Under the pieces are notes generated by a model. The model did no database searches. It worked only from the letters and a program-made list of their open reading frames with translations, and was not told where the DNA came from. Positions 1 through 6,226 of a stretch of 13,807 nucleotides of DNA are shown piece after piece (within the stretch, counting starts at the first letter, position 1; every line of letters begins with the position of its first letter). The position numbers and the translations under genes are program-made. This DNA comes from an uncultured Acidimicrobiaceae bacterium (GTDB lineage: Bacteria; Actinomycetota; Acidimicrobiia; Spongiisociales; UBA5794), in NCBI GenBank assembly GCA_947258635.1, contig CAMYJM010000022.1, forward strand, positions 1 to 13,807, given 5' to 3'.

Positions 1-2
1 TC

Positions 3-1112
3 ATGATCAGACGACTAGCTGTACTCATCGCCGTGCTGGCGATGATCGCGGCAGCATGCGGCGGCGACTCTGAGGACACGACGACGACGGTTGCCGACGC
101 CACCACGACGGCCCCCCCCGGTGGCCAGGCCGGTGGCACTTTGGCAGAGGTGATCGCCCGGGGCAGCCTGCGTTGTGGCGTGTCCACCACCGCCGTGGGC
201 TTTTCAACTCCGCAGGACGACGGCTCCTACCTCGGGTTCGACGCAGAGTTCTGCAGGGCCGTAGCGGCGGCGATTTTCGGCGATGCCACCAAGGTTGAGT
301 TCGTCGGGACCACCGCGGCCGAGCGTTTCACTGCGCTGGCCAACCGCGAGGTCGACGTTCTCTTCCGGACGACGACCTGGACTCAGAGCCGTGACACCGA
401 GATCGGTGGCGATTTCGGTCCGACCACTTTCTACGACGGTCAGCAGGTAATGGGTAAGGCCTCCTTCGGCTTCGACGCTGCTTCGACGTTGGAGGACGTC
501 GACGGCGCCAAGCTGTGCACCAACGCCGGTACGACGACTGAGAAGAACATCACCGAGGGTGCCGCCGTGGCAGGCGCCACCATCGAGCTGGTGACGGTCG
601 AGGAGTTCTCGCAGGCGATGGAGCAGTTCCGCTCGGGTGCCTGCGACCTGGTGACGACCGACGGCTCCGGCCTGTTCGGTGAGCGCTCCGCGGCCATCGG
701 CAACGGTGAGATCTCGGACGGCGACTGGGTCATCTTCCCGTCGCAACCGATCTCCAAGGAGCCGTTGGGCCCGATGTACCGGCAGAACGACAGTGAGTGG
801 GCCGACGTGATCAACTGGACGGTCTACGCGATGTTCATCGCCGACGAGAAGGGCATCACGAGCGCCAATGTTGCCGACGCCATCGCCAACCCGCCGGATC
901 CCGAGGCAGGCCGCCTGCTGGGTGTCACCACCGACGAGCTGCAGACCAAGATGGGCCTGTCTGCGGACGCCTTTGCGAACGTGATCGCCCAGGTCGGCAA
1001 CTACGACGAGGTGTACGTGTCGACTTTGGAACCGCTCGGGTTCTTCCGGGAAGGCACCCCGAACGACCAGTGGTTCCGTGGCGGCCTCATCTACGCGCCA
1101 CCGGCCCGTTAG
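3..1112 (+). CDS. aapJ: General L-amino-acid ABC transporter, substrate-binding lipoprotein (AapJ/BztA type)
   Basis: Extracytoplasmic binding protein that captures amino acids and delivers them to the AapQM permease. The 369-residue product starts with a lipoprotein-like signal: MIRR, a hydrophobic core, then AAAC with the candidate lipidated Cys at 19. A Thr-rich disordered linker follows (about residues 20-44). The periplasmic-binding fold (family 3) then begins with GTLAEVIARGSLRCGV and includes GFDAEFCRAVAAAIFGDA, AAERFTALANREVDVLFRTTTWT and SRDTEIGGDFGPTTFYDGQ. These segments are characteristic of the AapJ/BztA subfamily rather than of generic family-3 binding proteins. Length is slightly above the usual 340 or so because of the linker. 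The ATG at 3 is only two bases from the window edge, so its ribosome site and promoter are not visible, but the signal peptide begins properly there. It is the first gene of aapJQMP. A strong hairpin follows the stop codon. Confidence 0.95.
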   Translation: MIRRLAVLIAVLAMIAAACGGDSEDTTTTVADATTTAPPGGQAGGTLAEVIARGSLRCGVSTTAVGFSTPQDDGSYLGFDAEFCRAVAAAIFGDATKVEFVGTTAAERFTALANREVDVLFRTTTWTQSRDTEIGGDFGPTTFYDGQQVMGKASFGFDAASTLEDVDGAKLCTNAGTTTEKNITEGAAVAGATIELVTVEEFSQAMEQFRSGACDLVTTDGSGLFGERSAAIGNGEISDGDWVIFPSQPISKEPLGPMYRQNDSEWADVINWTVYAMFIADEKGITSANVADAIANPPDPEAGRLLGVTTDELQTKMGLSADAFANVIAQVGNYDEVYVSTLEPLGFFREGTPNDQWFRGGLIYAPPAR

Positions 1113-1143
1113 CCAATCAACCAACCGGCAATTCATTGCCAAT

Positions 1144-1171
1144 GGGAGGGGCGCCTGCAGGCGCCCCTCCC
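1144..1171 (+). terminator. Intercistronic hairpin between aapJ and aapQ (partial terminator / mRNA stabiliser)
   Basis: A perfect 12-bp G/C-rich stem (gggaggggcgcc at 1144-1155 pairs with 1160-1171) closes a TGCA tetraloop. It lies 31 bases after the aapJ stop and is followed by tcttgatt, which is only a weak T tract. Known pattern: hairpins after binding-protein genes in ABC operons let the binding protein be made in excess over the permease, by partial termination or by protecting the upstream mRNA end. That role is inferred here from position. Confidence 0.8.
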
Positions 1172-1216
1172 TCTTGATTAAGGTGGCGATCACTCATTGA
1201 GGCGATGTGTGTTGTG

Positions 1217-1223
1217 AGGGAGG
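1217..1223 (+). promoter_or_regulatory. Ribosome binding site that decides the TTG start of aapQ
   Basis: AGGGAGG, nine bases before TTG 1233. There is no in-frame ATG or GTG between the upstream in-frame stop (1215-1217) and this TTG, so the site supports a rare TTG start. Confidence 0.7.
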
Positions 1224-1232
1224 CAGGCAACC

Positions 1233-2795
1233 TTGGTTAAACCACTCGAACCACAGACGACGGCGTCTGAACACGCCAAGCCTCCGTTCTGGCGCAACGT
1301 AACGGTCCTGAAGTGGATTGCGCAGATCGGCTTCCTGACGTTCTTCGTCTGGTTGTTCTACATCCTGATCTCGCAGGCGGTCTCCAACTTGGAGGGGACC
1401 GGCATTCCGTTCTCGTGGGACTTCCTTGCCGAGCCACTTGGCGTGTTGCTGGGCGAGGGGTTCAACACGAGCCCGGGAAGCGGGTTGGAGGCCCTCGCCG
1501 TCGGCATGACGAACATGCTGCGGATCACTGCGTCGGGCATCGTGGCGGCCACGATCCTGGGGACCATCATCGGCGTTGCCCGGCTCTCCTCCAACTGGAT
1601 CGTCAGCCAGGTGGCCAACGCCTACATCGAGTTCTTTCGCAACATCCCCTTGCTGGTCCAGATCTACTTCTGGCAGGCCCTCGTCCTGGCTCTCGGCGAG
1701 CTCAGCGCAGACGAGGAAGGCGCGGCCTGGTTCTTCGCCACTGCAAAAGGCATCGCCATTCCCTGGCTCACGCCGCAGGCCGGCCGCTGGCAGTACGTTG
1801 GGTTTCTCCTGCTCGGCGCCTTCGCGACCCGCTGGGTCTACAAGTGGCGGGTGCGGATCCTCGAGGAGAAGGGCATGGAGACCCACGCCGCGTCGTGGGC
1901 GCTAGGCACTTTCGCCACCTTCTTGATTGCCGGCTGGCTGGTGCACCCGGTAATGGGAATCTTCGGCTGGCTGTGGACGGTGCTTGCCTGGATCTTCGGC
2001 AACATTCCGGTGATCGTATTCCAGTTGATACTGGCGGCGCTGGCGGCATGGTTGGCCTATAGGTTCATCAAGAACTTCCTCGACGAGAGACGCACCCCTG
2101 CCGGGCTGGCCAAACTCACCGATGACGACTACTTCCGTCTGACAGTTGCCGGCCTCCTCGGTCTGTCGGGCGTCGCCTTCTTCTTGCTGGGACCAGGCGA
2201 GTCGACCGTGTCGCAGTTGCTGGGACGATCGGCGACGTTCTCGATGAACTGGGGCCTCGAGCCCATATTCGACTTCCTCGCCAGCAAGTTCGATTTCTCT
2301 ACGGGAGCGCCGCTCGAGTTCTCGAGGCCCGAAGTCGTCGTGCCCACCCGGTTTGCCCAGTATTCGGCCGAGGCCGGCAGAGCGTTCACTCCGGCCTTTG
2401 TTGCGGTATGGGTTGGGGTGACGCTCTACACGGCGGCCTTCATCGCTGAGATCGTGCGGGCCGGCATCATGGCCGTGCACCGGGGCCAGAACGAGGCAGC
2501 CAGCGCCGTCGGGCTCAAGCGCAGCCAGGTGCTGCGTCTGGTCGTTCTCCCGCAGGCCTTCCGGATCGTCCTGCCGCCGCTGGGCTCGCAGTACCTCAAC
2601 CTGGCGAAGAACACGTCACTCGGCATCGCCGTCGCCTTCGCCGAAATCGTCCAGGTGGGTCAGACCATCTACAACCAGAGAGGCCAGACCTTGGCGGTGT
2701 TCATCATCTGGATGGCGTTCTACGCCGCCGTGAGCTTGATTCTCTCGGGAATCGTCAACTACTACAACCGCAAGATGCAACTGGTGGAGCGATAG
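1233..2795 (+). CDS. aapQ: General L-amino-acid ABC transporter, permease subunit 1 (AapQ/BztB type), enlarged
   Basis: Inner-membrane permease that pairs with AapM to form the amino-acid translocation path. The 520-residue protein has an N-terminal membrane segment (about 28-50), then the start of the HisM-type permease domain (LEALAVGMTNMLRITASGIVAATILGTIIGVARLSSNWIV, then YIEFFRNIPLLVQIYFW). After a long middle part with several extra hydrophobic segments (about 190-330), the domain finishes with the coupling loop EAASAVGLKRSQVLRLVVLPQ (E at 421), which contacts the ATPase, and NLAKNTSLGIAVAF. Family members are usually about 400 residues, so about 120 are extra. The start is TTG: an in-frame stop at 1215 rules out earlier starts, and AGGGAGG at 1217-1223 sits 9 bases before 1233. 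The stop directly abuts the aapM ATG. Confidence 0.93.
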   Translation: MVKPLEPQTTASEHAKPPFWRNVTVLKWIAQIGFLTFFVWLFYILISQAVSNLEGTGIPFSWDFLAEPLGVLLGEGFNTSPGSGLEALAVGMTNMLRITASGIVAATILGTIIGVARLSSNWIVSQVANAYIEFFRNIPLLVQIYFWQALVLALGELSADEEGAAWFFATAKGIAIPWLTPQAGRWQYVGFLLLGAFATRWVYKWRVRILEEKGMETHAASWALGTFATFLIAGWLVHPVMGIFGWLWTVLAWIFGNIPVIVFQLILAALAAWLAYRFIKNFLDERRTPAGLAKLTDDDYFRLTVAGLLGLSGVAFFLLGPGESTVSQLLGRSATFSMNWGLEPIFDFLASKFDFSTGAPLEFSRPEVVVPTRFAQYSAEAGRAFTPAFVAVWVGVTLYTAAFIAEIVRAGIMAVHRGQNEAASAVGLKRSQVLRLVVLPQAFRIVLPPLGSQYLNLAKNTSLGIAVAFAEIVQVGQTIYNQRGQTLAVFIIWMAFYAAVSLILSGIVNYYNRKMQLVER

Positions 2796-4865
2796 ATGAC
2801 TGACCAACCACAAGGCCTTGTCCACGGCGTAATCGAAGAGCTCGAGCTGCCGCCGGAGCCACCGCCGCACGGACCCAAAGTCTGGATCCAGGAGAATCTG
2901 CTCAGCGGCGACACGCCCCTGGCGAGGGCGTTCAACGGCGTGCTGTCATTCGTGTTCGGCCTGCTCGCGCTGAACATGTTGCAGTTCCTCACCAGCTACA
3001 TCTTCGACCCGACGCGGCGGTGGTCTGCCGTCACATTCAACATGAAGCTGATGATGGTCCAGGCATTTCCCCAGGCAGATCTCTTCAGGATGTGGCTGTC
3101 GGTTGGGATCTTCTTCGTGCTGGTGGCTATGTCGATCGTGGTGTGGGGTGGTGGTGGCGCCGGCGGTCGTCTCAGCTGGTTCTCGGTGGCGAAGCTGGTG
3201 CGCAACGTAGGCGTCTTCTTCATGCTGCTGACGATCATGCACGGGGCGTCGGCCGCGGCGAAGCTGGTGGATCTACCGCTGTTCAGTATCGACTCACCGG
3301 CTGATTGGAGTTCGGGACGGCTGCTCATCTTCTTGATCGGGCTGGCTTTGTTCGGCGCCGGCTTCCTCTTCTTGCGGCAGTACGGCCCCCTTGCGAAGGA
3401 GAGATCGGTTCCGGTTCTGAGCCTGTTTGTCGCCGGGATGGTCATCATCACCGTGGTGATCTGGGTGATAGAACTGCCGGTGCCGGAAGGCCAGTTCGGC
3501 GAGACCATCGCGCCGATTGCTCGAACGACTACCTGGCCCTGGACGATTCTCTTCATCGTGGCCATCGCGTCCTATTTCCTGGCCCGCCTGCTGGTGCAGG
3601 TACTCGACGTGGCGCGCTTGAAGCGCGTGCTGGTGATCCTGTGGGTCTTCTCGTATCCGGTAATCATCATGGTCATCCAGCGCAAGCCGATTCTGGAGTG
3701 GGGTGACCTTCTCGGCGGCGGCCCGACGCCATTCCAGGAATCGGCGCTCGGCTTGTTCATCCTGTTCAGCGTGGTCGGCGGTGCCGTGATTTGGTGGCTG
3801 GCATGGTCGAACAACGTGATGATCGGGCGGGGTATTGCCGTCGCGTTGGGGGTCGCGCTCGGCGCTACGCCCTGGTTCGTTGAATCAGTCCCCGCTTGGA
3901 CACCTTTTCTGGCCGGCCTTGCCGGGATTGGTCTCATTGCCGGCGGCCTGCTGATCCCGGACGGGATCGAGATCGCCCGTGTCATTGGACTTGCCCTGGG
4001 TGTGATGGCCTTGCTGGTGTGGTTCGTACCGATGCTGTTCATCGTTCGGTCCCTTCTGATCGCCTTCGCCATGGTGGCAATTGCCACTCCCTCTTTCGGA
4101 GGAAGCCCCGAGACTCGCACGCGAGTGGTCGGTGCATGGGTGATTGTCGCGCTGCTCGTTGTTGCCACTTTCGTCCTCGGAGAGGCCGAGACGGCCCTCG
4201 AGTTCCAGAGCACCACTTTCCTCGGCGGCTTCAACCTGTCGATCTTGATCGCCATCAGCGGGCTAACGCTGTCGTTCCCGCTGGGCGCCGTCTTGGCGCT
4301 CGCCAGGACCTCGACGATGCCGATCTTCCGGCTGATCGCCACCGGCTACATCGAGCTGGTGCGCAGCGTTCCGATGATCACGTGGTTGTTCTTCGGATCG
4401 GTGATGCTGCCGGTGTTCCTGCCGGAGGGCATCGCGTTCGATGAGATAGTGCGTGTGGTCGCGGTCGTCGCCATCTTCAACGCCGCCTATGTGGCCGAGA
4501 CAGTACGGGGCGGTTTGCAGTCCATCGGCAAGGGTCAATATGAGGCGGGGAGCGCAATGGGGCTCTCGACTGTGCAGTCGACTTCGCTGATCATCCTGCC
4601 GCAAGCGATCCGCGCGGTGATACCGGCCCTGGTCGGCGCGATCATCGTGTCTTTCAAGGACACTTCGCTGGTGGCGATCATTGGCCTGGCCGACGTCCTG
4701 TTCATTGCCAAGTCGTTCGTGCCGAGCCAGTCGAGCCCGCACAACTTCCTGGGGACCCAGCCGCAGATGTTGTTCTTCATAGCTCTCTTCTACTGGGTAT
4801 TCACGTTCTCGTTCTCGCGGTTGTCGATGCGGTACGAGAAGAGCATCGGCCTGGGAGAGCACTAA
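2796..4865 (+). CDS. aapM: General L-amino-acid ABC transporter, permease subunit 2 (AapM/BztC type), strongly enlarged
   Basis: Second inner-membrane permease of the amino-acid importer. The C-terminal part (about 470-689) is a normal HisM-type permease: FLGGFNLSILIAISGLTLSFPLGAVLALAR, YIELVRSVPMITWLFFGSVMLPVFLP, the ATPase-coupling loop beginning YEAGSAMGL (E at 583) and ILPQAIRAVIPALVGAIIVSFKDTSLVAIIGL. The N-terminal 50 residues resemble the usual AapM start (GPKVWIQENLLSGDTPLARAF-like). Between them lie roughly 400 residues with about a dozen hydrophobic segments, where family members of about 380 residues have far fewer. The reading frame is open and codon use is uniform throughout, so I see a genuine insertion/expansion, not an assembly join. 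The ATG abuts the aapQ stop (gatagATG) with ggtggagc upstream, which implies translational coupling. Confidence 0.92.
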   Translation: MTDQPQGLVHGVIEELELPPEPPPHGPKVWIQENLLSGDTPLARAFNGVLSFVFGLLALNMLQFLTSYIFDPTRRWSAVTFNMKLMMVQAFPQADLFRMWLSVGIFFVLVAMSIVVWGGGGAGGRLSWFSVAKLVRNVGVFFMLLTIMHGASAAAKLVDLPLFSIDSPADWSSGRLLIFLIGLALFGAGFLFLRQYGPLAKERSVPVLSLFVAGMVIITVVIWVIELPVPEGQFGETIAPIARTTTWPWTILFIVAIASYFLARLLVQVLDVARLKRVLVILWVFSYPVIIMVIQRKPILEWGDLLGGGPTPFQESALGLFILFSVVGGAVIWWLAWSNNVMIGRGIAVALGVALGATPWFVESVPAWTPFLAGLAGIGLIAGGLLIPDGIEIARVIGLALGVMALLVWFVPMLFIVRSLLIAFAMVAIATPSFGGSPETRTRVVGAWVIVALLVVATFVLGEAETALEFQSTTFLGGFNLSILIAISGLTLSFPLGAVLALARTSTMPIFRLIATGYIELVRSVPMITWLFFGSVMLPVFLPEGIAFDEIVRVVAVVAIFNAAYVAETVRGGLQSIGKGQYEAGSAMGLSTVQSTSLIILPQAIRAVIPALVGAIIVSFKDTSLVAIIGLADVLFIAKSFVPSQSSPHNFLGTQPQMLFFIALFYWVFTFSFSRLSMRYEKSIGLGEH

Positions 4866-4912
4866 TGCAGGTCACCAAATCAATCGCTGACACCGATGGG
4901 AGCAGAACATGA
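4865..4912 (+). CDS. Possible 15-codon bridging ORF between aapM and aapP
   Basis: A tiny reading frame, MQVTKSIADTDGSRT, starts in the aapM stop (TAATG, 4863-4867) and ends across the aapP start (ACATGA, TGA at 4910-4912). Both joints have the stop/start overlap typical of translational coupling, so ribosomes could pass from aapM to aapP. It has no recognisable domain and no certain Shine-Dalgarno. It may be chance, or a degenerate upstream extension of aapP that is now out of frame. Confidence 0.25.
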   Translation: MQVTKSIADTDGSRT

Positions 4913-5649
4913 CTGACCGCAAACCGATGATCGTCTCCGAAGGGGTCAAGAAGTGGTTTGGCGACTTCCAGGCGCTGCGCGGCGTCACGACAACCGTCGG
5001 TGAGCGCGACGTGGTTGTGGTCATCGGACCTTCGGGCTCCGGCAAATCGACTTTTATCCGGTGCATCAACCGGCTCGAAGTCCACCAGGAGGGCCGCATC
5101 GTCGTCGACGGTATCGAGCTGACCAACGACCTGCGCAACATCGACGCCATTCGTCGCGAGGTGGGCATGGTGTTTCAGAGCTTCAACCTGTTTCCTCACC
5201 TGACGGTGTTGGAGAACATCACTCTGGCGCCGATCTGGGTTCGCAAGCAGACGCGTACCGAGTCCGAGGAGAACGGAATGCAGCTGCTCGAGCGGGTCGG
5301 GATCCCTGAACAGGCCGAGAAGTTCCCCGGCCAGCTGTCGGGCGGTCAGCAGCAGCGGGTCGCCATCGCCCGCTCCCTGGCGATGAACCCGAAGGTCATG
5401 CTCTTCGATGAGCCCACGTCGGCGCTCGACCCGGAGATGATCAAGGAAGTGCTCGACGTCATGAAGGAGCTGGCCCAGTCGGGGATGACCATGATCGTGG
5501 TCACGCACGAGATGGGCTTTGCCCGGGAGGTCGCCGACCGGGTCCTCTTCTTCGACTACGGCACCATCGTCGAGGAGGGCACCCCCGAGCACTTCTTCAC
5601 GAACCCACAGCACGACCGCACCAAGCTGTTCCTGAGCCAGATTCTTTGA
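4909..5649 (+). CDS. aapP: General L-amino-acid ABC transporter, ATP-binding subunit (AapP/BztD type)
   Basis: Cytoplasmic ATPase that powers the AapJQM amino-acid importer. All ABC signatures are present in the 246 residues: Walker A GPSGSGKST at 40-48, Q-loop in VFQSFNLFPHLTVLENI, signature LSGGQQQR beginning at 143, Walker B VMLFDEP at 163-169 (catalytic Glu 168), D-loop SALDPE, and switch His 200 in VVTHEMGFA. Length and sequence match polar amino-acid ATPases (GlnQ/HisP/AapP group). The ATG at 4909 follows GGGAGC with good spacing. A 43-base gap separates it from aapM, bridged by a tiny overlapping reading frame. The last codons and the stop lie inside a perfect hairpin. Confidence 0.95.
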   Translation: MTDRKPMIVSEGVKKWFGDFQALRGVTTTVGERDVVVVIGPSGSGKSTFIRCINRLEVHQEGRIVVDGIELTNDLRNIDAIRREVGMVFQSFNLFPHLTVLENITLAPIWVRKQTRTESEENGMQLLERVGIPEQAEKFPGQLSGGQQQRVAIARSLAMNPKVMLFDEPTSALDPEMIKEVLDVMKELAQSGMTMIVVTHEMGFAREVADRVLFFDYGTIVEEGTPEHFFTNPQHDRTKLFLSQIL

Positions 5650-5671
5650 GCCGAAGGCTCAAAGAATCTGG
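5637..5671 (+). terminator. Perfect 16-bp hairpin containing the aapP stop codon
   Basis: The arm ccagattctttgagcc (5637-5652) is exactly complementary to 5656-5671 across a GAA loop. The aapP TGA (5647-5649) is in the left arm. No T tract follows (gggtactacg), so it is not a textbook intrinsic terminator. It could end or protect the aap mRNA 3' end. It lies immediately outside the inverted repeat of the S23 cassette. Confidence 0.75.
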
Positions 5672-5672
5672 G

Positions 5673-5701
5673 GTACTACGTATCACGTACTACGTATCCT
5701 G
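5673..5701 (+). repeat. Left inverted repeat of the S23 cassette
   Basis: Contains the 20-mer acgtatcacgtactacgtat (5678-5697), whose exact reverse complement is at 6185-6204. Read on the - strand it resolves into 7-bp units TACGTAG, TACGTGA, TACGTAG. The 9-mer TACTACGTA occurs twice (5674 and 5688). The inner edge is cctg, against tctg in the right copy. Confidence 0.9.
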
Positions 5702-5782
5702 TTGGCCTGCGCTGGGTGGTTCACAAGCCGGGAGTTGAGTGCTCCTCCTAGTTTCGTCCTTCTGGTCTGATAGACGTGGGTC

Positions 5783-6192
5783 ATGCATGACTATCAAAGA
5801 CTTGATGTTTGGAACCTGGCCCGCCAGCTTGCCGCGGATAGTTACCGTGCGACCAGAGGCTTTCCTCCTACGGAGACATTTGGGCTTCAGGCTCAGATCC
5901 GGCGAAGCTCGGTCTCAATAGCCTCGAACATCGCTGAGGGTGCTGGGCGCGCTCAGCCGCTGACTTCAGGCGTTTCGTGCATATGGCGAGCGGTTCTGCT
6001 TGTGAACTCGAAACCCAATTGATCATCGCTGCCGATGTCGACCTACTCGTCTCCCAGGAATCCGCCACCCTGTTGGCCACGATCGCGCGGGTCAAGAGCA
6101 TGCTCCACTCACTCGAGACGAGCCTGACCCGTCAGTTGGAACGTCGTGTCGAAACTGCCGATCACCCGGCTGTGGGTTCCCAGAATACGTAG
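5783..6192 (+). pseudogene. Four-helix-bundle protein (S23 / 23S rRNA intervening-sequence protein family), frameshifted
   Basis: The first frame (from ATG 5783) reads MHDYQRLDVWNLARQLA, then IRRSSVSIASNIAEGAGR up to Arg 56 (5948-5950). The family pattern (YqdLdVWqlA, then qirRaa.SI.sNIAEG) is clear. The next frame, beginning near 5953, continues SAADFRRFVHMASGSACELETQLIIAADVDLL and ends at TAG 6190-6192. Restoring one base near 5951 gives about 136 residues, close to the usual length of about 120. Known: the family forms small helical oligomers and is found in 23S rRNA intervening sequences and as relatives of the Avd accessory protein of diversity-generating retroelements; its molecular role is unclear. 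There is no slippery heptamer at the shift, so a real mutation or a sequencing error is more likely than programmed frameshifting. The stop codon lies inside the right inverted repeat. The Shine-Dalgarno is weak. Confidence 0.85.
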
Positions 6193-6210
6193 TACGTGAT
6201 ACGTGAATAC
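6181..6210 (-). repeat. Right inverted repeat of the S23 cassette
   Basis: The + strand reads TACGTAG, TACGTGA, TACGTGA (6186-6206) and then ATACG: a head-to-tail array of 7-bp units. Bases 6185-6204 are the exact reverse complement of 5678-5697. The S23 stop codon TAG (6190-6192) is part of the first unit. Confidence 0.9.
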
Positions 6211-6226
6211 GACTCGGTCCTTGGAC

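Larger units (their letters stand above)
5673..6210. mobile_element. S23 cassette: four-helix-bundle gene bracketed by inverted TACGTRR heptad arrays
   Basis: A unit of about 540 bp between aapP and the malY-like gene. Its ends (5673-5701 and 6181-6210) are inverted copies sharing 20 identical bases plus flanking matches. The only gene inside is a frameshifted S23-family gene. There is no transposase, so any movement would need outside help. Known biology: S23 proteins are encoded by intervening sequences in bacterial 23S rRNA genes whose ends pair into a stem. Here the same kind of protein sits between paired ends in an intergenic space. Calling it mobile is an inference from architecture. 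No clear target-site duplication is visible. Confidence 0.5.

Noticed and set aside
204..1193. A 329-codon open frame on the - strand opposite aapJ
   Set aside because: It mirrors a well-supported aapJ, is Arg/Gly/Val-rich without any recognisable domain, and is the usual antisense shadow of high-GC coding sequence.
5945..5965. Programmed -1 frameshifting in the S23 gene
   Set aside because: No X XXY YYZ slippery heptamer or clear downstream stem was found at the shift; the family does not usually need one.
5673..6210. TACGT repeats as a CRISPR array
   Set aside because: Units are only 7 bp with no spacers, the two arrays are inverted, and no cas gene is present.
5650..6226. 23S rRNA fragment around the S23 gene
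   Set aside because: The flanks are the aapP 3' end and the MalY/PatB 3' end. No rRNA-like sequence is present, so this is not a classical rRNA intervening sequence.
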